Part shown: positions 16,503 to 25,660 of the stretch, in pieces
How positions within the stretch are numbered: the stretch's first letter is position 1
How the letters are laid out: each line of letters starts with the position of its first letter
Assembly (NCBI GenBank): GCA_900466945.1
Contig: UBNV01000006.1
Location: 434,001-498,000, forward strand
DNA length: 64,000 bases
Direction of reading: 5' to 3'
Source of the DNA: Hyphomicrobiales bacterium
Lineage (GTDB): Bacteria; Pseudomonadota; Alphaproteobacteria; Rhizobiales; Rhizobiaceae
Notes under the pieces: model-generated
Databases searched by the model: none
Seen by the model: the letters and a program-made list of their open reading frames with translations, nothing else
What the model was told of the DNA's origin: nothing
Translations under genes and position numbers: made by a program

Positions 16503-18095
16503 ATGGCGACCAATATCGAATCCATGCGGCCGCAATCCTGGCAGGGCATCGACGACATCGTCGTTGTCGGAGGCGGCCTGGCGGGGCTCTTCTGCGCGTT
16601 GAAGCTCGCGCCGCGCCCGGTCACGATCCTCGCCGCGGCCCCGATCGGGCAGGGCGCGTCCTCGGCCTGGGCCCAAGGCGGTATTGCAGCGGCCATGAGT
16701 CCCGGCGACAGCTTCGACAAACATCTGGCGGACACCGTTTCCGCCGGTGCCGGGCTGGTCGAGGAGAAAATGGCGCGGCTGATGATCTCCGAAGGGCCGG
16801 ATCGCGTGCACGACCTGCTCGCCTATGGCGTGCCTTTCGACCGCGATCTGGAAGGGCATCTCCTGCTGTCGCGCGAGGCTGCCCATTCCGAGCGGCGCAT
16901 CGTGCGCGTCGCGGGCGACCGGGCCGGCGGTGCGATCATGGAGGCCCTGATATCAGCCGTGCGCCGCACGCCCTCAATTCGGGTGATGGAAGGCTATGTC
17001 GTCGAGGAACTGATCGCCGAAGGCCGCTTCGTCTCGGGCGTCGTTGCGAGGCCCGATGCCGGACAGTCGAAGACCCGCGTCGCCTTTCCAGCCCGCGCCG
17101 TCGTGCTCTGCTCCGGTGGGGTCGGCCATCTCTACCAGGTGACCACCAATCCGGCCGAAGCGCGCGGGACCGGGGTCGGCATGGCCGCGAAAGCGGGTGC
17201 CATGATCGCCGATCCGGAATTCGTCCAGTTCCATCCGACAGCCATCGACATCGGCCAGGACCCGGCGCCACTCGCGACCGAGGCGCTCCGCGGCGACGGC
17301 GCGGTTCTCGTGAACAGGGCCGGCCATCGCTTCATGACCGATCTTCATGCCGATGCCGAACTCGCACCCCGTGACATTGTCGCGCGCGGTGTCTTCGCCG
17401 AAGTGGCGGCCGGTCGAGGCGCCTTCCTCGATTGCACCAAGGCGATCGGCAAGGATTTCGCCAAGCGTTTTCCGACCGTGCATGCCTCCTGCATCGCGGC
17501 CGGCATTGATCCCGCAACACAAGCCATCCCGGTCGTACCGGCCGTGCATTATCACATGGGCGGCGTGCTCGTGGATGCCGACGGGCGCACTTCGCTCGAC
17601 GGGCTCTGGGCCGCCGGGGAAGTCACGTCCAGCGGCGTGCATGGTGCCAACCGGCTGGCCTCCAATTCGCTTCTGGAAGCCGTCGTCTTTGCCGGTCGCA
17701 TAGCCGATTCGATCAAGGGCATGTTGCCGGAATCCGCTCTTTATGAATGGGGACAGACGGCCGGTGAAAACGACGACTTGGTGACCTTGGAAGACAGTCC
17801 TGAACTCTCCACCCTGAGGGGATTGATGAGCGCCCATGCCGGCGTCATCCGCGACGAGGCGGGCCTCAAGGTCCTGATCCGTGAACTGGTCGGGCTGGAG
17901 CGCAAGCGTCCGCGCGTGCGCTTCTCCAACATCGTCGCAACCGCCAAGCTGATCGCCGTCGGCGCCTATCTGCGCACGGAAAGTCGCGGCGCTCACATGC
18001 GCGCTGATCATCCGGCACCGAAAGAAGCCCTGTGCCATCGCACCTACCTGACGCTCAAGGATGCCAATCGCATCGCCGCCGAACTGGCCGGCTGA
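16503..18095 (+). CDS. nadB: L-aspartate oxidase
   Basis: FAD enzyme that oxidises L-aspartate to iminoaspartate, the substrate of NadA. The 530-residue product has the dinucleotide fold [16 protein letters not shown] (about 18-33), [16 protein letters not shown] (50-65), the substrate-site region [10 protein letters not shown] (about 240-249), [19 protein letters not shown] (about 346-364) and [18 protein letters not shown] (about 382-399), as in the succinate dehydrogenase flavoprotein family. The C-terminal helical domain has [14 protein letters not shown]. Start ATG 16503 follows a GGGGAGGG run. It is the middle gene of nadABC. Confidence 0.95.
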   Translation: MATNIESMRPQSWQGIDDIVVVGGGLAGLFCALKLAPRPVTILAAAPIGQGASSAWAQGGIAAAMSPGDSFDKHLADTVSAGAGLVEEKMARLMISEGPDRVHDLLAYGVPFDRDLEGHLLLSREAAHSERRIVRVAGDRAGGAIMEALISAVRRTPSIRVMEGYVVEELIAEGRFVSGVVARPDAGQSKTRVAFPARAVVLCSGGVGHLYQVTTNPAEARGTGVGMAAKAGAMIADPEFVQFHPTAIDIGQDPAPLATEALRGDGAVLVNRAGHRFMTDLHADAELAPRDIVARGVFAEVAAGRGAFLDCTKAIGKDFAKRFPTVHASCIAAGIDPATQAIPVVPAVHYHMGGVLVDADGRTSLDGLWAAGEVTSSGVHGANRLASNSLLEAVVFAGRIADSIKGMLPESALYEWGQTAGENDDLVTLEDSPELSTLRGLMSAHAGVIRDEAGLKVLIRELVGLERKRPRVRFSNIVATAKLIAVGAYLRTESRGAHMRADHPAPKEALCHRTYLTLKDANRIAAELAG

Positions 18096-18108
18096 GGAGA
18101 ACAAACCG

Positions 18109-19014
18109 ATGACCACGAGCCTGCGCCCGCAACTCTCGCCGTTGATGATCGAGGATCTCGTTCGCAATGCCTTGCTGGAAGATCTCGGCCGTGCCGGTGA
18201 CATCACCACCTATGCCACAATCGGTCCAGAATTGACCGCGACAGCGGAGCTCAACAGCCGCGAGCACGGCGTGGTCGCCGGCCTGCCGCTCGCCGAAGCG
18301 GCATTCAGGCTGATCGATCCGTCGGTTCGTTTCGATGCACTCGTCGTGGATGGGGATAAGGTTGCCCCGGGGCAAGCCATCGCCCGCGTCTCCGGCAACG
18401 CCCGCTCGGTGCTGTCGGCAGAGCGGGTAGGGCTGAACTTCCTGATGCACCTCTCGGGTGTCGCCTCGTACACGGCTCGTTTCGCCGCCGAGATCGCTCA
18501 CACGAAGGCGCGCGTCACCTGCACGCGCAAGACCCTGCCGGGTCTGAGGTCGGTCGAGAAATACGCCGTCCGCCTCGGTGGCGGATCCAACCACCGCTTC
18601 GGCCTGGATGACGCGATCCTCATCAAGGACAATCATATCGCTGTCTCCGGTGGCGTCGCGTCCGCAATCGAGGCGGCCCGTGCCTATGCCGGCCATCTGG
18701 TGAAGATCGAGGTGGAGGTCGACGGCCTCGAACAGATGCGCGAAGCGCTCACCGCCCGCCCGGACGTCATTCTGCTCGACAATATGGGGCCCGACAAACT
18801 GCGCGAAGCCGTCGCGATCAACCGGCAGCACCATGGGTTGGCCGTGGAGGGCTATCCATCGGATGTCCGCCGTGTGGTGTTGGAAGCATCCGGCAACGTC
18901 AACATCCAGACCATCCGGGCGATCGCCGAGACCGGTGTCGATTACATCTCGACCTCAAAAATCACCATGGCGGCACCGACTCTGGACATCGGTCTCGATG
19001 TCGTGATCGGATAA
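18109..19014 (+). CDS. nadC: Nicotinate-nucleotide pyrophosphorylase (carboxylating)
   Basis: Converts quinolinate and PRPP to nicotinate mononucleotide. The 301-residue product shows SAERVGLNFLMHLSGVA (about 104-120), TRKTLPGLRSVEKYAV (about 141-156), GGGSNHRFGLDDAILIKDNH (about 159-178), EVEVDGLEQM (about 204-213) and VDYISTSKITMAAPTLDIGL at the C-terminus. ATG 18109 has GAGGAGA eight bases upstream; an in-frame start at 18061 would lie inside nadB. It ends the nadABC operon. The 226 bases behind it (19015-19240) are AT-rich and hold no clear terminator. Confidence 0.95.
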   Translation: MTTSLRPQLSPLMIEDLVRNALLEDLGRAGDITTYATIGPELTATAELNSREHGVVAGLPLAEAAFRLIDPSVRFDALVVDGDKVAPGQAIARVSGNARSVLSAERVGLNFLMHLSGVASYTARFAAEIAHTKARVTCTRKTLPGLRSVEKYAVRLGGGSNHRFGLDDAILIKDNHIAVSGGVASAIEAARAYAGHLVKIEVEVDGLEQMREALTARPDVILLDNMGPDKLREAVAINRQHHGLAVEGYPSDVRRVVLEASGNVNIQTIRAIAETGVDYISTSKITMAAPTLDIGLDVVIG

Positions 19015-19240
19015 GTCGGACAAAATCTGCACCTAGTTTTGCACTGCAGCAGTTCCTGGTAACATAAGTGTTCCCGAAAACTGATATAAGTCAATAAGTT
19101 GGCGTTATATGAGCAGATCCTTCGCTACTTATTACCCCTGATTCCTGGTTTTTGACCGTGAATTTCGAATCTCATAGCCCGGTGAGCAAGGTTTCGAGCG
19201 GGTAATTCGGGTGCGAAATCTGGGCGTTGATAGGTGAAGC

Positions 19241-19501
19241 ATGGGGGTTTACATGCCGACGATGACTTTGTCGCCAGATAGCGCTAGCGATGAAAGAACT
19301 TCAATCGTGAATGCTTCGACATTGCAGGCCAGTGCGGCGATTGAACTTGCAGAACGCCAGACAGGGCTTTCCACGTCCGCGGAAACCGGGCCCGCGATGA
19401 CCGAGGACGACACGGTTTGCGTCCTCGCGGTTCTCGCCGAAATGCAGCGCATCATCGACAGGCATCTGGAAAAGACGGGACAGACGCAGCCGAAGAGCTG
19501 A
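19241..19501 (+). CDS. Hypothetical protein, 86 aa
   Basis: An 86-residue acidic protein without membrane segments. The N-terminal half is low in complexity (Ser, Thr, Ala), and the C-terminal half looks helical (TVCVLAVLAEMQRIIDRHLEK). The ATG at 19241 has AGGTGAAG upstream; ATG 19253 is an alternative. The upstream 226 bases are unusually AT-rich for this chromosome and could hold its promoter. I do not recognise the family. It is convergent with the mechanosensitive channel gene. The reading is plausible but rests on codon character and start context only. Confidence 0.5.
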   Translation: MGVYMPTMTLSPDSASDERTSIVNASTLQASAAIELAERQTGLSTSAETGPAMTEDDTVCVLAVLAEMQRIIDRHLEKTGQTQPKS

Positions 19502-19553
19502 CCTGTCGCCTCTACAGTCAAACTTGAGTGACGGCTGTGGCGGCAGTCGTGGC

Positions 19554-20444
19554 TCAGGCCTCCTTCGCCCGAGCGTCGACGAAGCGTTCGGGCAGGGCGA
19601 CCATTTGCGGCGTGCCGTGATAGGTCACCTGCGGGAACGGGATGGAAATCCCGTTCTCGTCGAAGGACTTCTTCACTTTCTTGATCATTTCGCGTGAGGT
19701 CGGCCAGAAGTTCGAGGCCGCCGTCCAGTACCAGAGCGTGATCACCACGGCGCTGTCGCCCAACTGATCGACATGCGTGGAAATGGCGGGATCCTTGAGA
19801 ATGCGCGTATCGGCTTCGGCATGATCGCGCATGATTTTCTCGGCCAGATCGATGTCGTCCTCGTAACCGATGCCGACCTTCAGCTCGAAGCGCCGGGTGG
19901 GCAAGCGGCTGAAATTGGTGATCGGGACGTTCCACAGCGTGGAGTTCGGTGCCAGGCGATAGAGGCCGTCCGGCGTCTTTAGTTCCGTGGCAAAGAGCCC
20001 GATCTCGACGATGGTCCCCGAGATGTTGCCCGTATCGATATATTCGCCCACACGAAAGGGACGCAGGACAAGAAGCATGATGCCGGCGGCAATGTTCTGC
20101 AGTGTACCCTGTAGCGCAAGCCCGATGGCCAGGCCCGCAGCACCCAGTGCCGCGATGATCGAGGCCGTCTGCACGCCGAATTGGCCAAGCACGGTGACAA
20201 AGACGAGGATCAGGGCGCCATAACGCACGACGGTCGCAAAGAAGCGCGCGAGCGTCTCGTCGAAGCCACGAATTTTCATCAGGCCCGTATGGGTCCAGCG
20301 GCTTAGAAGCGACGACAGCCACCAGCCGATGAAGAGAAGAAAGAGGGCCCCGACAATCGAGAAGGAATACTGGACGGCGAGCTGGCTCGCCTGCGCCAAT
20401 GCCGCCTGTGTCGCGAGGATTGCCTCGTTCGTGTCTAAATCCAT
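19554..20444 (-). CDS. Small-conductance mechanosensitive channel (MscS family)
   Basis: Inner-membrane channel that opens under membrane tension to release solutes in hypo-osmotic shock. The 296-residue product has three N-terminal membrane segments (about 25-45, 70-90, 95-125). The pore-lining TM3 is glycine/alanine rich, ALGAAGLAIGLALQGTLQNI, followed by GIMLLVLRPFRVGEYIDTG, the family hallmark at the start of the cytoplasmic beta domain. The size fits the short MscS type. It lies 58 bases behind the NadQ-like gene on the same strand. Confidence 0.92.
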   Translation of the reverse strand: MDLDTNEAILATQAALAQASQLAVQYSFSIVGALFLLFIGWWLSSLLSRWTHTGLMKIRGFDETLARFFATVVRYGALILVFVTVLGQFGVQTASIIAALGAAGLAIGLALQGTLQNIAAGIMLLVLRPFRVGEYIDTGNISGTIVEIGLFATELKTPDGLYRLAPNSTLWNVPITNFSRLPTRRFELKVGIGYEDDIDLAEKIMRDHAEADTRILKDPAISTHVDQLGDSAVVITLWYWTAASNFWPTSREMIKKVKKSFDENGISIPFPQVTYHGTPQMVALPERFVDARAKEA

Positions 20445-20502
20445 GCCGTCATGCTCCCTGGCTGTTGGTCTCTAGGGCTAGATGGGGCAGGTCGGGACGA
20501 GG

Positions 20503-21471
20503 TCAACCGCTGGTACGCCCACCGACCCTGAGGCCGGGCGCAGGCCGCTCCTCGAGCACCTTGCGACGGAACCGGAAGAGTGCGGCCGGTCGACCGCCCG
20601 TTGCGGATTGGGTGAAGCCCGTGGGTTCGACGAGTTCGGCACCATCGACGAGGCGTCTAAAATTCTGCTTGTGTACGTGCCGACCTGCGATTGCCTCGAC
20701 TGTGCCTTGCAGGTCAGTGAGCGTGAATTCCGGCGGCATCAACTCGAAGATCACGGGTCGGTACTTGATCTTGCTGCGCAGCCGCGCAAGCGCAGTGGCC
20801 GCAATGCGGCGATGGTCGTGTCGCATCGCGCGGCCGAGTGTAGCAGTCGTCCGCCGTATGTCCGCGCGCCCGTCTTGAACGGCTTCCTCCACCAGACCGG
20901 CTTCATAGAGAAGTTCGTAACGCTCCAGCACGCGCTCCTCATCGAAAGGGAAATCGTCAAGGCCGAAGGCGAGTTTCAGGCGCGAGCGACGCGAGCCGGA
21001 GGCCGGCGAAGCTGCCTCATTTGCCCAGGCGGTCAGGGCCGGTAACACCACGGTGTCGAGCAGCATCGGACGCCCCTGCCGCCAGTCTTCCCACGGGAGA
21101 TAACCATACCAGTCCCGCCACCGCGCGCCCGAGAGTTCCAGCTTCGCGTCGCGGTCGCTGTCGAGCCGTGTGAGTGCGAGATAGCCGACGGAGACGACAT
21201 GCGGCCCCTGATCGCCGGGCATCTTGTGCCGCCCGCGGTCGCCGAAGGTGTAGAGCTGCTCGATATAGCCGAGTTCCAGCGCGGTCTGGGCCTCTACGGT
21301 GTGGCGCAGCGACATTTCCATCGTTCGGTGGCGGTTCGGATCGAAGGGGCCGAAGGGCAGGGCGTCGAGCGCATCGCCGTCTTCACCGACGACGAGCAGG
21401 CGCGGCGTACGGGCGTTGATCGCGACGATCGCGGCATTGAGGCCGATCTCGATCTCCGCCGGAGCCGTCAT
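20503..21471 (-). CDS. nadQ: NadQ-type Nudix-related transcriptional regulator
   Basis: A 322-residue protein of the group formerly called COG4111. The N-terminal half looks like a degenerate Nudix fold (GLNAAIVAINARTPRLLVVG, LEQLYTFGDRGR-like segment, VSVGYLALT) with no proper Nudix box, so it should bind rather than cleave a nucleotide. The C-terminal part from about residue 240 matches the winged helix of NrtR-type regulators (FELMPPEFTLTDLQGTVEAI, KQNFRRLVDG, GRPAALFRFR). Such proteins regulate NAD synthesis in Rhizobiales. The nadABC operator lies about 5 kb away. ATG 21471 overlaps the phosphatase stop, making it the last gene of a ygfZ-HD-phosphatase-nadQ chain. An NrtR-like name would be the alternative. 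Confidence 0.8.
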   Translation of the reverse strand: MTAPAEIEIGLNAAIVAINARTPRLLVVGEDGDALDALPFGPFDPNRHRTMEMSLRHTVEAQTALELGYIEQLYTFGDRGRHKMPGDQGPHVVSVGYLALTRLDSDRDAKLELSGARWRDWYGYLPWEDWRQGRPMLLDTVVLPALTAWANEAASPASGSRRSRLKLAFGLDDFPFDEERVLERYELLYEAGLVEEAVQDGRADIRRTTATLGRAMRHDHRRIAATALARLRSKIKYRPVIFELMPPEFTLTDLQGTVEAIAGRHVHKQNFRRLVDGAELVEPTGFTQSATGGRPAALFRFRRKVLEERPAPGLRVGGRTSG

Positions 21472-22004
21472 ACCTTTGCTGGCTCGCTGAATGGGAGCGG
21501 GAGTGCAAAGGGCGTGTTGCCGTCGGCATCGGTGCCACGCCCGAGGGCCTTGACCGCCTTCGTGAACCGCCCGCTGCGCCCGAGCATGTCATCACCGATC
21601 TCGACCAGCCGCATATTCGGCGTGGCAAAGGGCGAGGCCTCGCGCAGCCGTCGTGCCAATGCATCGTCGTCGTCGTCGGGTGCGACGGCGAGGCTGGCGA
21701 TCATCGCGGCCGCCGGCGAACGTGACACGCCCATCCAGCAATGCACGACAAGCGGAGAGGTCTGATCCCAGGAGCGGACGAACTCGATGATGGCCGAGAC
21801 ATGCGCTTCCTGGGGAGCGATCAGATCGCCTGTGCCTGCAAAACTGATGTCGTTCATCGCGAGCTTCAGATGTCGCTCGGCGCCGATCACCGCCGGCCGG
21901 TGGAAATCCTGGTTGGCGGCGAGCAGACTGATCATCTCGCGCGCCTTGTGGCGGACGGCCATCTCAGCAATGCGGGCAAGCGGCGAGACAACGATCAGGC
22001 TCAT
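21468..22004 (-). CDS. Protein tyrosine/dual-specificity phosphatase-like protein
   Basis: A 178-residue protein with the phosphatase signature VVHCWMGVSRSPAAA: nucleophile Cys89 and Arg95 in CX5R. An Asp-containing loop upstream (HLKLAMNDISFAGTGDLIAP, about 45-64) could supply the general acid. It resembles short bacterial dual-specificity phosphatases found as hypothetical proteins in rhizobia. Substrate unknown. It overlaps the HD gene upstream and nadQ downstream by four bases each, suggesting translational coupling. Confidence 0.82.
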   Translation of the reverse strand: MSLIVVSPLARIAEMAVRHKAREMISLLAANQDFHRPAVIGAERHLKLAMNDISFAGTGDLIAPQEAHVSAIIEFVRSWDQTSPLVVHCWMGVSRSPAAAMIASLAVAPDDDDDALARRLREASPFATPNMRLVEIGDDMLGRSGRFTKAVKALGRGTDADGNTPFALPLPFSEPAKV

Positions 22005-22630
22005 GCGCGTGCCCAGGTCGCGGATTGCCTGTCGGCTTCGATTTCCTCGAAGCGTTCGAGGAACTTGGCCTGTGCCTGATAGGCGGGCAGCGGCTCGATC
22101 AGGATCGTATCGCGGGTGAAGCCCTTGGGCTGGCCGAAGAACTTGCGGGCTTCGGCTTCCGCAAATCCCGCCAGGACCGTGGCTTCGAAATAGGCGGCGA
22201 TCATGTCGGCCTTCTTGATCAGATCCTTGAGCGCGGCCTTCGGACGGGCCGGCAGGCCGAAGCGCAGATGCACGGCCGCTTCCAGCCGCTTCTCCACCAC
22301 TTTGTAGCCGCCGCCGACGACCGCCTTGAACGGCGAGATCATGTCGCCGATGACATATTCCGGCGCATCGTGCAGCAGCGCCACCATCAGCTCGTCCGAC
22401 GTGGCTTTCGGATTGCAGCGGCGAAAGATGTCCTCGACGATCAGGCTGTGCTGGGCGACAGAGAAGGCGTGATCGCCCGATGTCTGTCCGTTCCAGCGAG
22501 CTACACGGGCAAGGCCGTGCGCAATGTCGGTGATTTCCACGTCGAGTGGCGAAGGATCGAGCAGATCGAGCCGGCGGCCGGAGAGCATCCGCTGCCAGGC
22601 GCGGGCGGAGACGGGAGCCGGAGCGCCCAT
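22001..22630 (-). CDS. HD-domain phosphohydrolase, YfbR-like
   Basis: A 209-residue HD-superfamily hydrolase. Ligand motifs are visible: GDHAFSVAQHSLIVEDIF (about 54-71) with the first His, ALLHDAPEYVIGDM (about 83-96) with the HD pair, and a late Asp in LIKKADMIAAYFEA. The HDAPE motif is typical of the YfbR group, which hydrolyses deoxynucleoside 5'-monophosphates in E. coli; that activity is inferred. ATG 22630 is one base after the ygfZ stop with GGAGGAGG upstream, and is preferred to a longer start at 22705. Confidence 0.82.
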   Translation of the reverse strand: MGAPAPVSARAWQRMLSGRRLDLLDPSPLDVEITDIAHGLARVARWNGQTSGDHAFSVAQHSLIVEDIFRRCNPKATSDELMVALLHDAPEYVIGDMISPFKAVVGGGYKVVEKRLEAAVHLRFGLPARPKAALKDLIKKADMIAAYFEATVLAGFAEAEARKFFGQPKGFTRDTILIEPLPAYQAQAKFLERFEEIEADRQSATWARA

Positions 22631-22631
22631 G

Positions 22632-23465
22632 TCACGCCTCCTCCGAGGCAGTCGGGAAGCTGAGCCCGCTCCAGCCGGGAAGGGCAAGGGCAACGGGCAC
22701 GTCACCGGCTAGGATCGCTTCACCCGCATTGATGGCCTCACCTGCCTTGTCGATCCGCACGATCGCCAGCCCGCGATCACCGGCCACTGTGCCGAGCGCG
22801 CCGATCTGCTTACCGCCTATGGTAATCTCGGTCCCGCTGGCGGGCAGGGCCGTATCGGCCGAGACGATCACCACGCGGCGCCGGGCCGTCGAGCGGTGAT
22901 GCATGCGCGAAACGACCTCCTGGCCGACATAACAGCCCTTTCGGAAGGAGACGCCGCCGGATTTGTCGAACAGCACATCATGTGGAAAGGCATCCTGCAG
23001 CGCGTAGTCGAAACCCGATTCGGGCACGCCATGGAGAATGCGCAGCGCGTCATAGCCTTCGCGATCACCGGCACCCTCGACATGACCCGGCTGGCGGCGC
23101 ACGTCGGTTCCGGCAAGCGCGAATCGCTGATCGACAACGCCGTCGCCGGCATTGCCCCAGCTCACGGTCGACCCGTTCGCGACCTGCAACTCGACCGTGA
23201 CGGCCGCGCGCAGCTTGTACATGCTCATACGCCTGACAAAGGCGTCGGCCTGGTCGGCGCGGATATCGACCAGGAAGCCGTCGCCGTCACGCGAAATCAG
23301 GAAGTCGAAGAAGATCTTGCCCTGTGGCGTCAGCAAGGCGCCCGGCCGCAGCTCGTTGTCAGCCAGTGCGCCGAGGTCGGTGGTGATGAGGTTCTGCAAA
23401 AAATGCTCCGCATCCGGACCGGCAATTCTGACGAAGGCTCGATCGGGCAGGAAGGCTGAAGGCAT
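22632..23465 (-). CDS. ygfZ: Folate-binding Fe-S cluster repair protein YgfZ
   Basis: Tetrahydrofolate-binding protein of the GcvT-like fold that supports repair or assembly of some iron-sulfur proteins. The 277-residue product has the YgfZ hallmark KGCYVGQEVVSR (Cys178) and starts with PDRAFVRIAGPDAEHFLQNL, typical of the group. ATG 23465 is preferred to a GTG nine bases upstream. It heads a minus-strand chain with the HD hydrolase, the phosphatase and nadQ. Since NadA is an Fe-S enzyme, sharing a transcript with the NAD regulator is suggestive, but this link is inference. Confidence 0.88.
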   Translation of the reverse strand: MPSAFLPDRAFVRIAGPDAEHFLQNLITTDLGALADNELRPGALLTPQGKIFFDFLISRDGDGFLVDIRADQADAFVRRMSMYKLRAAVTVELQVANGSTVSWGNAGDGVVDQRFALAGTDVRRQPGHVEGAGDREGYDALRILHGVPESGFDYALQDAFPHDVLFDKSGGVSFRKGCYVGQEVVSRMHHRSTARRRVVIVSADTALPASGTEITIGGKQIGALGTVAGDRGLAIVRIDKAGEAINAGEAILAGDVPVALALPGWSGLSFPTASEEA

Positions 23466-23560
23466 GATGGTCACCCGGCTGTTGCGCTACGCATTGAGTT
23501 AGGCGCTGCCACTCTAGACGACAAGCAGTCCTCGTCACAGCCCACAGTTTCAGCGCTCGC

Positions 23561-24301
23561 TCAGTCGCCGACGGTGAGGAACTTCCACCGGCCATCGGGG
23601 GTGATGCCGACGCGGAAAAAATTGTAGTTGCCGTATTCCTGCATCTCGGCGACGTCGCCTGCGGTGACGATACGCAGCAGTTCGACCTTCTCCTGCGGTG
23701 TGAGCAGTCCAAGCGACTTGCCGGCGAAATAGGGCCAGACATAGGTCTCCTCCGCTGCTCCCTTGTCGAGCTGGACAAAGCCGGTCGAGAGGATGTCGAG
23801 CAGGATGGCGAGGATTTCGATGCCGTCGCTGTCGCCGGAAACCGCCTTCAGTGCGTCGATCGGATCCTGCTCAGGATCCTGCAGCGGAACGCTCGTCTGG
23901 TCAGGCCCCGGGTTCATCAGTGGCTTGAGTTTCGAGATGTCACCGGTCTTGGCGGCCTCGATGATCAGCTCACGCATGCGCCGCACCGGCTCCGGCGCCT
24001 TCTCGATGTCGTAGATGACTTCGGCTGGCGGTGTCGCCGGCTCGACGCTCTCGACCTCGTCCGACTCGGTTCGCTTGATCAGCGGATCCGGATCCGGAAT
24101 GACGGGAATGGAATCCTCGATCACATCCTGCTCGGCGCCGGGCAGGGGCTCGGCAGTGTCGGAGGGCGTGTCTGCGGAGGGCGGCGTGATGTCCTTGATG
24201 TCGGACAGCGCAAAGGCCGGCAGCGCCAGCATGGTGGAGGCGAGCATGAGCGTCAGCGCGCTCGTCAAGCAGAAGAGCCTGACCCGCGACGAGATCATCA
24301 T
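23561..24301 (-). CDS. Exported hypothetical protein
   Basis: A 246-residue protein with a clear signal peptide (MMISSRVRLFCLTSALTLML, cleavage probably after AFA near residue 34). It continues with an acidic Pro/Asp/Glu-rich linker (about 35-90) and a globular domain (about 100-246) that includes EPVRRMRELIIEAAKTGDIS and EETYVWPYFAGKSLGLLTPQ. ATG 24301 has GAGG six bases upstream. Similar proteins occur in rhizobia without assigned function. Probably periplasmic. The gene starts 20 bases after the 85-aa gene on the same strand. Confidence 0.8.
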   Translation of the reverse strand: MMISSRVRLFCLTSALTLMLASTMLALPAFALSDIKDITPPSADTPSDTAEPLPGAEQDVIEDSIPVIPDPDPLIKRTESDEVESVEPATPPAEVIYDIEKAPEPVRRMRELIIEAAKTGDISKLKPLMNPGPDQTSVPLQDPEQDPIDALKAVSGDSDGIEILAILLDILSTGFVQLDKGAAEETYVWPYFAGKSLGLLTPQEKVELLRIVTAGDVAEMQEYGNYNFFRVGITPDGRWKFLTVGD

Positions 24302-24320
24302 TCTGTTCCTCGATTGCTGT

Positions 24321-24578
24321 TTACTGTAGCTGGCGCTCAGGCGAGAATTCGCCGGCAAGCAACCGGGCCTTGAGCGCGTCGAGAATGGCTTCCGCGCCAT
24401 GTTCTCCGTGGATCCGGATGGTTTCGCGCATGGCGAGCGCAAAGGCTGCGTCCGCAATGATTTCGGGCTCGATTCCATCCGCCATGCCGTCCGCCCAGGC
24501 TTCGTTCTGGTATTCCAGCGCAGCCTGCATCTTTTCGTGCACGATCATCTCGTCGATTTCGTTGCGGCGCGGTTCCAT
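24321..24578 (-). CDS. Conserved hypothetical protein, 85 aa
   Basis: A small acidic, mostly helical protein (MEPRRNEIDEMIVHEKMQAA, then WADGMADGIEPEIIADAAFA). No membrane segment or signal peptide is seen. ATG 24578 is favoured over ATG 24584 because GAGGA ends six bases upstream of it and abuts the other. It precedes the exported protein gene by 19 bases and is likely co-transcribed with it. I do not recognise a named family. Confidence 0.7.
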   Translation of the reverse strand: MEPRRNEIDEMIVHEKMQAALEYQNEAWADGMADGIEPEIIADAAFALAMRETIRIHGEHGAEAILDALKARLLAGEFSPERQLQ

Positions 24579-24672
24579 GGGCATTCCTCAAAGCACTTAC
24601 TCAGTCCTTAACGACCCTATCAGCCTTTTGCCAAAACGACACGGGGGCAGACCAAAAGAGGTGAATTATTCG

Positions 24673-25104
24673 TTAATTTCCGAAGCGTGCGGTAATTTCT
24701 GTGGCAAGTGTTGCCCCTTCGTTACGGTAATTCTGCTCTGCACGAACTGCGGCCGGTGTGCAAGAGGTGTAGACGGAGGCGAAGGAACGATACCCTCGGT
24801 TATAGGCCGCCGTCAGCCGCCCACGCCGCGGCGGCTCGTTCTTCGTCTCGGCATCGAGCAGGGCCTGCAGCGATTGCCGCCATTCCGGCTCGCCATCGGC
24901 CTTGCAGAGATTGCGCAGGTAATGCACCGCACCGATGATTTCCGACAGCCGTGCAAGCCGATCGTCATAGGGCGTCGACTTCTCCGCTTCGACAGGCGGG
25001 GGCACGGTGGTCACGCTGCCCTCCTGCGCCATGGACTGTCCGGCAAGCAGGGCCAGCAGGAGAAGCGCAGCGGTGCGATGGCCGCCTGATGTCATCCAGG
25101 TCAT
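24673..25104 (-). CDS. TIGR02301 family exported protein
   Basis: A 143-residue protein with a signal peptide (about residues 1-27, ending SMAQ) and the family core YDDRLARLSEIIGAVHYLRN followed by LCKADGEPEWRQSLQALLDA, then AYNRGYRSFASVYTSCTPAA. This matches TIGR02301, a periplasmic family found mainly in Rhizobiales; its function is unknown. Two conserved Cys (LC near 67 and SC near 116) may form a disulfide. ATG 25104 overlaps the Nudix stop codon (ATGA). Confidence 0.83.
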   Translation of the reverse strand: MTWMTSGGHRTAALLLLALLAGQSMAQEGSVTTVPPPVEAEKSTPYDDRLARLSEIIGAVHYLRNLCKADGEPEWRQSLQALLDAETKNEPPRRGRLTAAYNRGYRSFASVYTSCTPAAVRAEQNYRNEGATLATEITARFGN

Positions 25105-25526
25105 GTCTCGCTCCCGGTGCGCTGGTCTGGCGTGAGACGCAGGATGCAATCGCGCACGCTTTCGGGAATGGGAAGGTCGAGGATTTCCTCCGGCGAAAAC
25201 CACCTAGCCTCGAGGGCATCACTCCGGGCCTCTGCACGATCCGCATCGTCGGCATCGACCTGGAAGACAGACAGCATGAAATGACTGCCGACGACCCCGA
25301 CCTCGGGCTGCAGTTCCACCGTTTCGAACAGGCGTGGATTGCGACCCACGAGCCCGGTCTCCTCGAAGAGTTCGCGAAGTGCGGTCTCTTCGGGCGTCTC
25401 GCCCGGTTCGGCGCGGCCACCCGGGAAGGCATAGAGATCGGCGGCGGGCGGATTGCCGCGCCTGACAAGAAGATAGCGCCCGGCCCGTTCGACGATGGCG
25501 GAAGAGGCGAGGCGGGGCATGCTCAT
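25101..25526 (-). CDS. Nudix hydrolase
   Basis: A 141-residue pyrophosphohydrolase. The Nudix box is complete: GGRAEPGETPEETALRELFE followed by ETGL (about residues 36-59), with the REXXEE Glu ligands. The start MSMPRLASSAIVERAGRYLL is chosen at ATG 25526, because the longer frame to 25622 adds unrelated residues. The neighbouring residues (LLVRRGNPP, LYAFPGGR) are like ADP-ribose or NADH pyrophosphatase relatives; the substrate is not determined by sequence. It is coupled to the TIGR02301 gene and divergent from the SRAP gene. Confidence 0.88.
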   Translation of the reverse strand: MSMPRLASSAIVERAGRYLLVRRGNPPAADLYAFPGGRAEPGETPEETALRELFEETGLVGRNPRLFETVELQPEVGVVGSHFMLSVFQVDADDADRAEARSDALEARWFSPEEILDLPIPESVRDCILRLTPDQRTGSET

Positions 25527-25660
25527 CAAACAGGAACTCCGGTCGAAGACGACACTGAATCGCGCGAAGCAGCGTGATCCGATTATCGCGGGCTTTGGGG
25601 TCCCCTGCAAGCACGGCATCACGCCTTGACCCGGCTCGGTCGGACTGCCATCTAAACCCT

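Noticed and set aside
16974..18209. 411-codon open frame on the minus strand opposite nadB
   Set aside because: Mirror frame of a strong gene with all catalytic motifs; no start signal or family motif of its own.
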